64,000 nucleotides of DNA from Methylobacterium sp. R2-1 (GCF_014191355.1 NZ_JACHWM010000003.1:186001-250000); one strand, 5' to 3'; shown: positions 34,062 to 43,402, counted from the stretch's first letter. The notes: generated by a model not told the origin, from the letters alone. Numbers and translations are program-made.

Positions 34062-35102
34062 GTGGCCGAACAGCAATTCGCCAGCGACAACTATGCCGGG
34101 ATCTGCCCCGAGGCGTTCGAGGCGATGCAAGCGGCTAATGCGGGCCATGCCCCTGCCTACGGCGCCGATCCCTGGACACAGGCCGCCGCCGACGGCTTCC
34201 GGCGCCTGTTCGAGACCGATTGCGAGGTGTTCTTCGTCTTCAACGGCACGGCGGCCAACTCGCTGGCCCTGGCCTCGCTGTGCCAATCCTATCACAGCGT
34301 CATCTGCGCCGACTCGGCGCATATCGAGACTGACGAGTGTGGTGCGCCGGAGTTCTTCTCCAACGGCTCGAAGCTGCTCACCGCCGCGACCGAGGACGGG
34401 AAGCTCACTCCCGAGATCGTGCGGACGATCGCGGGCAAGCGCAGCGACATCCATTTTCCGAAACCGCGGGCGGTGACGCTGACCCAATCGACCGAGACGG
34501 GGCGCGTCTATGCTCTCGATGAGGTCGCGGCGATCGCTGAGGTCTGCCGTGCTTCAAGCCTGCGCCTGCACATGGACGGCGCCCGCTTCGCCAATGCCTG
34601 CGCCTCGCTCGATGCGTCGCCGGCCGCGCTGACTTGGAAGGCCGGGGTCGATGTGCTCTGCTTCGGGGGCACCAAAAACGGCATGGCGGTGGGCGAAGCG
34701 GTGATCTTCTTCGACCCGCGGCTCGCCGCAGATTTCGATTATCGCTGCAAGCAGGCGGGCCAGCTCGCCTCGAAGATGCGCTACCTCTCGGCGCCCTGGG
34801 TCGGCATGCTGGAGAGCGGTGCGTGGCTCGACAATGCCCGCCACGCCAACGCCTGCGCCCAGCGCCTTGTGCGGGAAATTGCCGATGTGCCGGGCATCTC
34901 GCTCGCGGCTCCGGTGGAGGCCAACGGCGTGTTCCTGAACCTGCCGGCACCGGTCCAAGAGGCGCTACGTGCCCGCGGCTGGCAGTTCTACGGCTTCATT
35001 GGCGGGGCGTCCCGCTTCATGTTCGCCTGGGATTCCGATCCCGCACGAGTGGATGCGCTGGCGCGCGACATTCGCCTCTGCGCCCTGCCCGCGGCCGCTT
35101 GA
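34062..35102 (+). CDS. ltaE: Low-specificity L-threonine aldolase
   Basis: 346 aa from GTG at 34062. PLP fold-type I enzyme: FASDNYAGICPEAFEAMQAAN at the N-terminus, YGADPWT, FNGTAANSLAL, HIETDECGAPE, HMDGARFANA (PLP ring contact) and the Schiff-base Lys in CFGGTKNGM (about residue 206). It cleaves L-threonine or allo-threonine to glycine and acetaldehyde. The frame is open upstream, but an earlier start would run through the terminator stem, so GTG 34062 is preferred. In a serine-cycle methylotroph glycine supply is relevant, though no such partner is adjacent. Confidence 0.9.
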   Translation: MAEQQFASDNYAGICPEAFEAMQAANAGHAPAYGADPWTQAAADGFRRLFETDCEVFFVFNGTAANSLALASLCQSYHSVICADSAHIETDECGAPEFFSNGSKLLTAATEDGKLTPEIVRTIAGKRSDIHFPKPRAVTLTQSTETGRVYALDEVAAIAEVCRASSLRLHMDGARFANACASLDASPAALTWKAGVDVLCFGGTKNGMAVGEAVIFFDPRLAADFDYRCKQAGQLASKMRYLSAPWVGMLESGAWLDNARHANACAQRLVREIADVPGISLAAPVEANGVFLNLPAPVQEALRARGWQFYGFIGGASRFMFAWDSDPARVDALARDIRLCALPAAA

Positions 35103-35126
35103 AAGCGGTTCTGCAGGAGCAACGGA

Positions 35127-35324
35127 TCAGACGAGATAGGTGATGGTGGCAGCCAGTGCTGTCGCCACGGTCGCAATGGCGAAACCTGATGACGAGAGCA
35201 GCATCGAGGAACGCGGAATGACCGGCTCCGGCTCGTCGGCGTAGCCGAAGGCGTGGCCGGCAGCCTGCTCGAGCCGCATGAGGGAGATGTGACGCGCTTG
35301 GGCTGCAGCGGGGGTCATCGGCAT
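35127..35324 (-). CDS. Small single-pass membrane protein behind an EcfG promoter
   Basis: 65 aa from the ATG at 35324 (RBS GGGAG at eight bases). The N-terminal half is polar (ARHISLMRLEQAAGHAFGYADEPEPVIPR); the C-terminal ~25 residues (SSGFAIATVATALAATITYLV) form one membrane helix with the C-terminus at its end, the tail-anchor arrangement. I know no family. The gene is short but well supported: it has an RBS, a coherent topology and a near-perfect stress promoter 28 bases before the start. Likely a general stress protein. Confidence 0.72.
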   Translation of the reverse strand: MPMTPAAAQARHISLMRLEQAAGHAFGYADEPEPVIPRSSMLLSSSGFAIATVATALAATITYLV

Positions 35325-35358
35325 GGCTCCCTTACGGTCAAGCTGACCTTGTTGAGTT

Positions 35359-35384
35359 AACGTCCGGAAACCATCTCCTGTTCC
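35359..35384 (-). promoter_or_regulatory. EcfG (general stress sigma) promoter
   Basis: On the minus strand GGAAC (35384-35380), 17 bases, CGTT (35362-35359) then AAC. This equals the published PhyR/EcfG consensus GGAAC-N16/17-CGTT of alphaproteobacteria at every position. It directs transcription into the 65-aa membrane protein gene, with a short leader of about 28 bases. Confidence 0.8.
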
Positions 35385-35473
35385 CACCGCCATTCTGCGC
35401 CGCGCCCCTTAACGCTTCGCCGCCTCGCTTCGGCCGCAGGATTGCGGCCCACCGCAGGTGTCGTGAGGCACTC

Positions 35474-35481
35474 TTAACCAT
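35474..35481 (+). promoter_or_regulatory. Possible CtrA half-site upstream of parE
   Basis: TTAACCAT matches the 8-base half-site known for CtrA in Caulobacter and relatives. It is about 142 bases before the parE start. One short motif in a long genome proves little; its place before a chromosome-segregation gene makes it worth noting. Confidence 0.25.
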
Positions 35482-35622
35482 CCGCCCGCATCACTGAGAT
35501 GACATCGCGCTGGCCGCCCTGGGACGGTCGGACTTCGAACGTGACGGGTCGTCGTGATACTGCGACCGGCGGAAGCGAACAGAAGACTTTTTGTTTCCTG
35601 TTTGTTCCGCTACAACGAGGGT

Positions 35623-37728
35623 ATGAAGAGCCATGCAGCCCGTCTCCGACCCGATTCGAGGAGCCGTCGCGTGAGTGATCCGGCACGCGACCTGTTCGGG
35701 CCGGGAAGCAAGCCGCCCGCTGCGGAAGTCGAGCGGCGGCGACGTCTCACCCCCGTGGCACCGCAGCCTGCACCCGCTCCGGAAGCGGCGGAGGCCGGCT
35801 ACGACGCCTCGACCATCGAGGTGCTGGAGGGGCTCGAGCCGGTGCGGCGCCGGCCGGGCATGTATATCGGCGGCACCGACGAGCGGGCGCTGCACCACCT
35901 CTTCGCCGAGGTGATCGACAATTCCATGGACGAGGCAGTCGCGGGCCACGCGAGCTTCATCGAGGTGGAGCTGGAAGAATCGGGCGCCCTCGTCGTCACC
36001 GACAATGGCCGCGGAATTCCCGTCGATCCGCACCCGAAATTCCCGGGCAAGTCCGCGCTCGAGGTCATCATGACCACGCTGCACGCGGGCGGCAAGTTCG
36101 ACTCGAAGGTCTACGAGACCTCCGGCGGCCTGCACGGCGTCGGCATCTCCGTCGTCAACGCGCTCTCGGACGTGCTGGAGGTCGAGGTCGCCCGCAACCA
36201 GACCCTCTACCGCCAGACGTTTTCCCGCGGTCACGCGCAGGGAAGCCTGGAGACGGTCGGCCGGGTGCAGAACCGCCGCGGCACGCGCGTGCGTTTCCAC
36301 CCCGACGCGCAGATCTTTGGCTCGCTGAAGTTCGATCCGCGCCGCCTGTTCAAGATGGCCCGCTCCAAGGCCTATCTGTTCGGCGGCGTCGAAATCCGCT
36401 GGCGCTGTGCCCCTGCCCTGCTCGAAGGGTTGGAGGACGTGCCGGCCGAGGCCGTGCATCGCTTCCCCGGCGGTCTGTCCGACTATCTCGCCCGCGACAT
36501 TGAGGGGAAGGAACTCGTCCTCGACTCCATCTTCTCCGGCAAGGTGACCAAGCCCGGCTCGCACGGCTCGCTCGAATGGGCGGTGGCCTGGACAGTGGCC
36601 GACGACGGCGTCTCGCATTCCTACTGCAACACCATTCCGACGCCGGAGGGCGGCACCCACGAATCTGGCCTGCGTGTCGCGCTGCTGCGGGCCCTGCGCG
36701 AGCACGCCGAGCGGGTGAATCAGGCCAAGCGCATGACGTCGGTGACCACCGACGACGTGATGGCGACCTGCGCCTCCATGCTCTCGGTCTTCATCCGCGA
36801 GCCGGAATTCCAGGGCCAGACCAAGGACAAGCTCGCGACGGTGGAGGCCTCCCGCATCGTCGAGACGGCCGTGCGCGACGCCTTCGACCACTGGCTTGCC
36901 GCCTCGCCCGCCCAAGCCAACAAGCTGCTCGACTGGGTGATCGACCGGGCGGAGGAGCGCCTGCGCCGCCGCCAGGAGAAGGAAGTCGCCCGCAAGTCGG
37001 CCACGCGCAAACTTCGTCTGCCCGGCAAGCTCGCCGACTGCTCGGCCGCCGGCACCGCTGGCTCGGAGATCTTCATCGTCGAGGGCGACTCGGCCGGTGG
37101 CTCCGCCAAGCAGGCCCGCGACCGCGCGACTCAAGCCGTGCTCCCCCTGCGGGGTAAGATCCTGAACGTCGCCTCGGCGAGCCGCGACAAGCTCGGAGCC
37201 AACCAGCTCATCTCGGACCTGACGCTGGCGCTCGGCTGCGGCACCGGCGCCAACTTCCGCGAGGGAGATCTTCGCTACGACAAGGTCATCATCATGACCG
37301 ACGCGGACGTGGACGGCGCCCACATCGCCTCGCTCCTGATCACCTTCTTCTATCGGCAGATGCCCAAGCTCATCGACAAGGGTCATCTCTATCTGGCGAT
37401 CCCGCCGCTCTACCGAATCAGCCAGGGCGCGAAATCGGCCTATGCCCGCGACGACGCGGACAAGGAGCGGATCATCAAGACCGTGTTCAAGAACGGCAAG
37501 GTCGAGATCGGCCGCTTCAAGGGCCTCGGCGAGATGATGCCGGCGCAGTTGAAGGAGACGACGATGGACCCGCGCAAGCGCACCCTCCTGCGCGTCGCGA
37601 TCCTCGACGAGGCACGGGAATCGACCGGCGACACGGTGGAGCGCCTGATGGGCAACAAGCCGGAGGCGCGCTTCGCCTTCATCACCGAGCGGGCGGCCTT
37701 CGCGGACGGGACGGAACTGGATATCTGA
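35623..37728 (+). CDS. parE: DNA topoisomerase IV subunit B
   Basis: 701 aa. GHKL ATPase region with EVIDNSMDEAVAG (N-box), VTDNGRGIPV and GLHGVGISVVNALSD (G-boxes, about residues 155-190); transducer; TOPRIM with EIFIVEGDSAGGSAKQARDR and DADVDGAHI (about 565). The NVASASRDKLGANQL segment after LRGKIL and the ~700-residue length point to ParE rather than GyrB. With ParC it decatenates sister chromosomes. An alternative start is GTG 35671, preceded by AGGAG at nine bases, which would drop the first 16 residues; I cannot decide between them. Confidence 0.93.
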   Translation: MKSHAARLRPDSRSRRVSDPARDLFGPGSKPPAAEVERRRRLTPVAPQPAPAPEAAEAGYDASTIEVLEGLEPVRRRPGMYIGGTDERALHHLFAEVIDNSMDEAVAGHASFIEVELEESGALVVTDNGRGIPVDPHPKFPGKSALEVIMTTLHAGGKFDSKVYETSGGLHGVGISVVNALSDVLEVEVARNQTLYRQTFSRGHAQGSLETVGRVQNRRGTRVRFHPDAQIFGSLKFDPRRLFKMARSKAYLFGGVEIRWRCAPALLEGLEDVPAEAVHRFPGGLSDYLARDIEGKELVLDSIFSGKVTKPGSHGSLEWAVAWTVADDGVSHSYCNTIPTPEGGTHESGLRVALLRALREHAERVNQAKRMTSVTTDDVMATCASMLSVFIREPEFQGQTKDKLATVEASRIVETAVRDAFDHWLAASPAQANKLLDWVIDRAEERLRRRQEKEVARKSATRKLRLPGKLADCSAAGTAGSEIFIVEGDSAGGSAKQARDRATQAVLPLRGKILNVASASRDKLGANQLISDLTLALGCGTGANFREGDLRYDKVIIMTDADVDGAHIASLLITFFYRQMPKLIDKGHLYLAIPPLYRISQGAKSAYARDDADKERIIKTVFKNGKVEIGRFKGLGEMMPAQLKETTMDPRKRTLLRVAILDEARESTGDTVERLMGNKPEARFAFITERAAFADGTELDI

Positions 37729-37793
37729 TCCGACTCCGTGCCGCGTGAACGGTCCGGCGCTGGTGCTCACGTGGCGTTGGTTGGCCCGTCCGG

Positions 37794-39470
37794 TCAGTTC
37801 GGTTCGGCCGTCGCCCTCGCCTTCTCCGTGATCTCAACGATCCGGCCTTCTGCCAAGTGCAGTACCCGGTCGGCGGCGCCGAAGTAGCGGTCGTCGTGGC
37901 TGATGACGACGAGCGTTCGTCCACTGCGGCGCAGGTCCGGCAGCATCTCCTCGTAGAAGCGCCGCCGAAAGGTCGGATCCTGCTCCGCTGCCCACTCGTC
38001 CAGCACGAGGACCGGTCGTCCTTCAAGGGCAGCCTGCACCAGGGCAAGGCGCTTGCGCTGGCCGGTCGAGAGATCGGTGGTGGAGAAGCGCCCGTCGCTG
38101 ATATCGACCTTCTGGGCGAGATCGAGCCGTTCGAGTAGCGGCCGAGCGGCCTCCGCGCTGTCACCTTCGGTGGGGATCAGTTCCTCGAATAGGTGGTAGT
38201 CGAAGAAGATCGCCGAGAAGTGCTGGCGGTACGCGTCGCGCGTCTGCGCCGTTACCGGTACGCCGTCGAGCAGGATGGTCCCGGATTGCGGCGGGTAGAG
38301 GCCGAGCAGCAGCTTGATCAGCGTCGTCTTGCCCGAGCCGTTCTCGCCGACGATGAACAGGATCTCGCCACCCCGGATCGTCAGGTCGATCGGGCCAAGA
38401 GTGAAGGGCGCCTCCTCGTCCGCCGCTGGGAAGCCGTAGCTCACGCCGCGCAGAGTGATCTCGCGGATGCGGCGGGCCGCTACTGACGACGTGGCCGAGA
38501 GAAGGCCGGCCTCCGCCTCCGCCCCTTCCTCCGAGAACTCGGCGATGCGCCGGTAGGCGATCTGAGCCTCGCCGATCACCGGCACGAAATGGATGAGCTG
38601 CGCGATCGGCGCCTGGATGTAGAGCAGCACGAGCACGAAGCCGGAAAGTTCGGCGCCGCCGATGCCGGCCAGGGCCTTGTAGGCGATGAGACCGGCGAAC
38701 AGCAGGAAGTTGGTCGATTGGCTCAGCATCGACAGCCATTGCTGGATGACGGCGATCCGCGTCATCAAATGGCGTGCCTGCTCGATGCAGTCCTTGAGCG
38801 CGACGTCGCGGAGGTGTAGCCGACGCTCGCGGCCGATCCGCAGCTCCTTCGCCGCCTCGGTCAGGGTGAGGTAGTGCTTCTGAGTCGCCTCGCGATTCTT
38901 GCGGATCTCCTCGAAGTACCGAAGCATGTTCCGGCGCAGAGCGTTCGCGCCGAGGCTCTCGAGGATCAGGACCGTCGCCGTCACCGCCGACAGGGCGGGT
39001 GACAGGAGGATCATGTAGGCACCGCAGCCGATCAGCGTCCCGCCCGCGACCACGATCGGCGAGAGAAACGCGATGGCCGTGAAGATGGTGTCCACGTCGC
39101 CCTGGAGCGAGGCGAGCAGCTTGTGCTTGCCGAGGCGCTCGATCCGCTCGATCGGCGCGGTCAGGATCTTGTCGGTGAGGTCGCGGCTGAGTGCCGCCTG
39201 GATGCGTCCGCCCGCGTAGGCGTTGCCGAGGCTGGCCGCAAAGGTCCCGAGAACGCTCAGGGCTGCAAAACCGGCGAAGGCCAGCAACACGCCGTTGGCG
39301 AGCACACCCTCGCCGTAAAAGGCCTCGTTGATCTTGGCCAGAGCGGCCGCGGTGGCAAGGCCGCCGACCGCCCCGAGCGCTGTGGCCACTGTCACCAGCG
39401 GCCAAACCGGCCTGAGCAGCCGGATCGCGTCGTGTACGAAGTGACGAAGGATTGCGCCGTCCTGCCCCAT
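37794..39470 (-). CDS. Cyclic-peptide-type ABC exporter (SyrD/PvdE family)
   Basis: 558 aa fused permease-ATPase. Permease about residues 1-310 with six helices; nucleotide-binding domain with FIVGENGSGKTTLIKLLLG (Walker A), a signature of LSTGQRKRLALVQAAL rather than LSGGQ, and VLDEWAAEQDP as Walker B/D-loop. The DEWAAEQDP and STGQRKR pattern is typical of exporters of siderophores, cyclic lipopeptides or microcins. No NRPS, RiPP precursor or siderophore gene occurs within the window, so the substrate is unknown. The ATG at 39470 is chosen as the family start (MGQDGAILRHFV). Confidence 0.87.
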   Translation of the reverse strand: MGQDGAILRHFVHDAIRLLRPVWPLVTVATALGAVGGLATAAALAKINEAFYGEGVLANGVLLAFAGFAALSVLGTFAASLGNAYAGGRIQAALSRDLTDKILTAPIERIERLGKHKLLASLQGDVDTIFTAIAFLSPIVVAGGTLIGCGAYMILLSPALSAVTATVLILESLGANALRRNMLRYFEEIRKNREATQKHYLTLTEAAKELRIGRERRLHLRDVALKDCIEQARHLMTRIAVIQQWLSMLSQSTNFLLFAGLIAYKALAGIGGAELSGFVLVLLYIQAPIAQLIHFVPVIGEAQIAYRRIAEFSEEGAEAEAGLLSATSSVAARRIREITLRGVSYGFPAADEEAPFTLGPIDLTIRGGEILFIVGENGSGKTTLIKLLLGLYPPQSGTILLDGVPVTAQTRDAYRQHFSAIFFDYHLFEELIPTEGDSAEAARPLLERLDLAQKVDISDGRFSTTDLSTGQRKRLALVQAALEGRPVLVLDEWAAEQDPTFRRRFYEEMLPDLRRSGRTLVVISHDDRYFGAADRVLHLAEGRIVEITEKARATAEPN

Positions 39471-39681
39471 GCGCGCCGATTCTCCTGAGCACAATCGCCG
39501 CCTGCTGCTGCGACCAGGGCATCGGCACTAACGACAGGTCCGGTGAAGGTGAAATGCCGATCGGGCACAGGTCACCCCTCGCTAGGGTGAGTTTTACAAA
39601 TCCTCGCTGCGGCGATATTTGGATGACACACGCGATTCGCCGATCTGACCCTCGTCTGGTGTCGCACTCACCTGCGGCGGC

Positions 39682-40650
39682 CTACGGCTTCGCCCCCACG
39701 CTGACCACCGGCGTCGCCTCGCGATCTCCCACGATCATGATGAGCATGTTCTGCGCCATGCTGGCGCGGCTCTGATCGTCGAAGACGATGCCGGAATGGC
39801 CGTCCTCCGGCTGTTCCAGGCGACGGATCGTGTCGCGCACGATGGCGACCGCGCCCTCCACGATCTGGCGGCGGGCCGCGATGATGGCACCGGCCTGCTG
39901 GCGCTTGAGCATCGCGCCGGCAATCTCCGGCGCGTAGGCCAGATGCGTGATCCGCACATCCTCCACCACCACGCCCGCGAGGGCGACGCGCTGGCCCAAC
40001 TCCGCGATCAGGTCAGCATGGATCGCGTCGCGGTCGGCCCGGAGCGAGGCGACGCGGGTGGCCTTCTCGGCGAGCCGGCGCTTGGCGTCGCCTGCCTCCT
40101 CGCCGACATGTTCCGCCTCGTCGTGGTCATAGGGGCGGGTCGAGGCGATGTTGCGCAGCGCTGCTTCCGCCTGGAGCGAGACGAAGTCGTGGTAGCTGCC
40201 GACGTCGAAGGTGGCGCGCGCGGCGTCCTGCACCCGCCAGATCGCGGCGACCGCGATGGTGATCGGGTTGCCCATCAGGTCGTTGACAGTGATGATCTTG
40301 GTTTCCTGCGCCTCCGTGGCGAGCGAGACCTTGGCCACCGCAGTCAGCGGGTTGCGCCACCAGAAGCCGTCGCGGGCGATGGTGCCGTGGTATCGCCCGA
40401 ACAGGGTCAGCACCGCGGCCTGACGGGGCTTGAGCGTGATCAGCCCGGCGAGCAGAACGATCGCGGCGACGAGCGCCACCGCGGAGACGAGCAGGAAGGC
40501 AGGGCCGACACTGCCGCGGCCGAGAACCAGCACGCCGCCGCCGAGGAAGGTCAGCGCCGCCAGCGCGAGACAGGGAATGGCGATGAAGAGAGCCAGCCAA
40601 CCGTTCAGGGCGCGATAGGGCGCATCCTGTGTGATGCTTGCTCCGGCCAT
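39682..40650 (-). CDS. SPFH/Band 7-domain membrane protein
   Basis: 322 aa. Two N-terminal hydrophobic segments (about residues 19-40 and 48-70) precede the SPFH domain: [26 protein letters not shown], and [21 protein letters not shown], then a helical region with [15 protein letters not shown] and [28 protein letters not shown]. Prohibitin/stomatin-like proteins oligomerise on membranes and organise microdomains or proteases. It sits alone; the paired NfeD-type gene common beside SPFH genes is absent. Confidence 0.88.
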   Translation of the reverse strand: MAGASITQDAPYRALNGWLALFIAIPCLALAALTFLGGGVLVLGRGSVGPAFLLVSAVALVAAIVLLAGLITLKPRQAAVLTLFGRYHGTIARDGFWWRNPLTAVAKVSLATEAQETKIITVNDLMGNPITIAVAAIWRVQDAARATFDVGSYHDFVSLQAEAALRNIASTRPYDHDEAEHVGEEAGDAKRRLAEKATRVASLRADRDAIHADLIAELGQRVALAGVVVEDVRITHLAYAPEIAGAMLKRQQAGAIIAARRQIVEGAVAIVRDTIRRLEQPEDGHSGIVFDDQSRASMAQNMLIMIVGDREATPVVSVGAKP

Positions 40651-40818
40651 GCCCGCTCCCCTCGTTGCGTCGGTCGGCCCGAACCTTAAGGATGAGGCAC
40701 GTGCAATCCTAGGGCGGTGCCGGCATCCTTATGGCCGGAGCGTTTGCCCGGTGCTGCCGGACGGACGACGTGCACCATATCGGCGGCAGCGAAGGATTGA
40801 TGCGGCCGGAGGATTCTG

Positions 40819-42153
40819 TTGAGCGAACCTCGAAGACAACTCCACCTCGGCGCCTTCATGCGCCCCATCAGCATCCACACCGCGTGGTGGCGCTATCCCG
40901 GCGGTTTCCCGGACGCGAACTTCAACCTCGACCACCTCGTGCGCTTCGCCCGCACGCTGGAAGCGGCCAAGTTCGACGCCTTCTTCATGGCCGACCATCT
41001 GGCGGTGATGAACATGCCGATGGAGGCGCTGAAGCGCTCGGCCACCGTCACCTCGTTCGACCCTCTGACGCTGCTGCCGGCGCTCGCCATGGTGACGGAG
41101 CGGATCGGGCTGATCGCCACGGCTTCCACCACCTACAACGAGCCCTACCATGTGGCCCGCAAGTTTGCCTCGCTCGACCACATCTCGCGGGGCCGTGCCG
41201 GCTGGAACCTCGTCACTTCCGGCAACCCCGACGAGGCGTTGAACTTCGGCCGCGACGCGCATCTCGACCACGCCACGCGCTACGCCCGGGCCCGCGAGTT
41301 CTACGAGGTCGTCACCGGTCTGTGGGATTCCTGGGCCGACGACGCCTTCGTCCGCGATGTCGAGCAGGGGCTGTTCTTCGATCCCGACAAGCTTCACACC
41401 CTGAACCACAAGGGCGAGTTCCTGAAGGTGAAGGGGCCGCTCAACGTCGCGCGGCCGGTCCAGGGCTGGCCGGTGATCGTGCAGGCGGGCGCCTCAGAGG
41501 CCGGACGCCAGATCGCGGCGGAGACCGCCGAGATGGTGTTCGGCTCGGCCTCCTCGCTGGAAGCGGGTCAGAAGTTCTATGCCGACGTGAAGGGCCGAAT
41601 GGAGGCGGTGGGCCGGTCTCGCGACGCCCTGAAGATCCTGCCCGGTGCCTTCGTCGTGGTCGGCGGTACGGAGGAGGAAGCCCGCGCGAAGAAGGCGCGG
41701 CTCGATGCGCTGGTACCGGTTGAGAGTGGGCTCGCCAACCTCTCGGTCCGCCTCGGCACTGACGCCTCCAGCTTCGATCTCGACGCACCGCTCCCCGAAA
41801 TTCCGGAGACGAATGCCAGCAAGAGCGGGCAGGCGCAGATCGTCGACTACGCCCGCCGCACGGGGGCGACGGTGCGGGAACTCGCGCACCGCGTCGGCGG
41901 CTATGGCGGGCTCACCTTCGTCGGCACGCCGCAGCAGATTGCGGACCGGATGGGGGAGTGGCTGGGGGCGCAAGCCTGCGACGGCTTCAACGTGATGTTC
42001 CCCTCCGTGCCGGAGGGGCTCGACGATTTCTGCGCCGGCGTCGTGCCGGAACTCCAGCGGCGAGGCCTGTTTCGTACGGATTACGAAGGCACCACCTTGC
42101 GCGACCATCTGGGCTTGAAGCGGCCCGGCAACCGCTTCTTCGAGGCGCGATAG
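40819..42153 (+). CDS. LLM-class flavin-dependent monooxygenase (NtaA/SnaA/DszA type)
   Basis: 444 aa from TTG at 40819, supported by GGAGGA at seven bases. Bacterial luciferase-like TIM barrel: FMRPISIHTAWWRYPG, FDAFFMADHLAV, ITTASTTYNEPYHVARKFASLDHIS (approximate), and GWNLVTSGNPDEALNFG, which are typical of the nitrilotriacetate monooxygenase subfamily using FMNH2 from a separate reductase. Substrates in the family include chelators and sulfur heterocycles; the one here is unknown. No flavin reductase or transport gene is adjacent. The TTG start is unusual but well placed. Confidence 0.87.
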   Translation: MSEPRRQLHLGAFMRPISIHTAWWRYPGGFPDANFNLDHLVRFARTLEAAKFDAFFMADHLAVMNMPMEALKRSATVTSFDPLTLLPALAMVTERIGLIATASTTYNEPYHVARKFASLDHISRGRAGWNLVTSGNPDEALNFGRDAHLDHATRYARAREFYEVVTGLWDSWADDAFVRDVEQGLFFDPDKLHTLNHKGEFLKVKGPLNVARPVQGWPVIVQAGASEAGRQIAAETAEMVFGSASSLEAGQKFYADVKGRMEAVGRSRDALKILPGAFVVVGGTEEEARAKKARLDALVPVESGLANLSVRLGTDASSFDLDAPLPEIPETNASKSGQAQIVDYARRTGATVRELAHRVGGYGGLTFVGTPQQIADRMGEWLGAQACDGFNVMFPSVPEGLDDFCAGVVPELQRRGLFRTDYEGTTLRDHLGLKRPGNRFFEAR

Positions 42154-42191
42154 GCTCTCTGCCGAACCGGTCAGCGGTCCCGCAGAGAGCC
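42153..42191 (+). terminator. Terminator-like inverted repeat after the monooxygenase
   Basis: GGCTCTCTGC (42153-42162, beginning in the stop codon) and GCAGAGAGCC (42182-42191) are ten perfect pairs around a 19-base loop. It precedes a second hairpin at 42193-42212. Confidence 0.6.
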
Positions 42192-42192
42192 G

Positions 42193-42212
42193 ACCGGCGC
42201 GTCAGCGCCGGT
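42193..42212. terminator. Short perfect hairpin containing the minus-strand stop codon
   Basis: ACCGGCGC (42193-42200), loop GTCA, GCGCCGGT (42205-42212): eight perfect pairs. The minus-strand TGA stop of the next gene (42204-42202) lies in the loop, the same layout as the hairpin at 29122-29149. Confidence 0.6.
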
Positions 42213-42525
42213 TCGTCAGGCTGTAGAGCGCGAAGCCAGCCAGGGCCGCTAGGCCCAAGGTGAGCAGGCGGTTGCTGCCGAGGGTGTCGGCGGCGGCCCA
42301 CCCGGTACTCTTGGCGTTCTCGATCATGGTGCGGCCCCTGAGGATGCGCGCGGCCCGCTGCCGGTTCGCCTCCTGGGTCGGCAGATGGACGATGTAGGTG
42401 TCGCCGTGACGGTCGATATCGATGCTGTTGCGGGCGAAGCCCGCCCTCACGAGGCGGTTCTTTGCGGCGTGAGCAGCCTCGCGGCTGGTGAAGTCGGCTT
42501 CGACGCCGACGGTTTCCTGGGCCAT
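42202..42525 (-). CDS. Small tail-anchored hypothetical protein
   Basis: 107 aa. The N-terminal ~75 residues (VGVEADFTSREAAHAAKNRLVRAGF, HGDTYIVHLPTQ) form an alpha/beta unit resembling the general-stress-protein 17M-like fold; the last 20 residues (LLTLGLAALAGFALYSLTNRR) are a membrane helix. It therefore should be a cytoplasmic domain tail-anchored to the inner membrane. Function unknown. GGAGGAGACATG gives a strong RBS. No close neighbour in an operon. Confidence 0.65.
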   Translation of the reverse strand: MAQETVGVEADFTSREAAHAAKNRLVRAGFARNSIDIDRHGDTYIVHLPTQEANRQRAARILRGRTMIENAKSTGWAAADTLGSNRLLTLGLAALAGFALYSLTNRR

Positions 42526-42681
42526 GTCTCCTCCTCGACGGACGTGGGGATGTGCCGCTCACGACATGCCGCACCACCGTCGCCACCCGTGGGAGGCGAC
42601 GACCGATGGCTCAGCGCATCGTGAGGCACTCCAAGCGGGAGGAGCAATCCGAACCCGCCGCTCACGGTTCCGCGAGAACGG

Positions 42682-42924
42682 TCAGGCAGCGGCTTCCGCC
42701 TCGCAGGCGTCGACCCGCACGGCGCCGTCGGCGGTCAGCGAGCAGATCACCTCGGTGCCGTCATCGAGCGCGAAGGCATGAAACAGCCGGCGCTCGAGTT
42801 CTTCGAGGCCATCGCCGGGTAGTTCCGCGATTTCGTCGCGTGCGCGCTCTTCGAGAACTGGAAGAACACCGCTTCTCTCGGCGATTTCCTGCGCGGATTG
42901 CGTCAGAACGATCTCGAAAGACAT
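42682..42924 (-). CDS. Small acidic hypothetical protein
   Basis: 80 aa, acidic. Predicted helical first half (SAQEIAERSGVLPVLEERARDEIAEL) and a compact second half with LFHAFALDDGTEVICSL, ending in EAEAAA. No signal peptide or membrane helix. Resembles small conserved Methylobacterium proteins but I cannot name a family. The RBS GGAGGCGGCA precedes the ATG. Confidence 0.6.
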   Translation of the reverse strand: MSFEIVLTQSAQEIAERSGVLPVLEERARDEIAELPGDGLEELERRLFHAFALDDGTEVICSLTADGAVRVDACEAEAAA

Positions 42925-43402
42925 TGCCGCCTCCCTGTCACAAGCTGGTCACGACCTTGTCCGATCTACGCGAAGACAGGACTCTCTTGCGACTTTTTTG
43001 GGGCAGCCCCGTCACGCCGCAGAAATCGTTCTATTGACCAGAGACTTAGCAAGTTCCTGCAACCTCGCTGCCGGTCCCGGCCTGTCGGCTGGAACCGGTC
43101 GAGACGGGTGTGGCAAGCCCGATATCGCGGCCGGCGAGATCAGGATCAGGCTCGAGGATATCCTGCCCGGCGGCAAGGCAGAGAGTTAGGCCGGTGACGA
43201 GACCGCTCTGTTCGTGCGGACCGCGACGGCGTGGACCTGGCCCGGCTGCTGTGACGCATGGGCTCAGGGCAGCCTTTCGGGATGTTTTCCCGTTTCAACC
43301 CGTGGCGAGCGCGGGTTACGCTCCTCCGCCAGTCTACCGGGCCGCCGGAGCATTGGCACGCTCCGAACGTCGAAGAACATCTCCGGCAGGGAGGCCGGCC
43401 CT
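42925..43402. other. 478-base divergent region without a clear gene
   Basis: Lies between two small divergent genes. A short frame from about 42998 to 43189 (63 codons, TTG start, no RBS) is open but unconvincing. A T6 run occurs near 42994-43000. I see no known RNA element; promoters for both sides must lie here. Confidence 0.4.

Noticed and set aside
35491..37770. 759-codon minus-strand frame over parE
   Set aside because: Antisense shadow of the parE codon bias; no domain resemblance.
42998..43189. 63-codon frame with TTG start
   Set aside because: No RBS, odd composition, no resemblance to a family.
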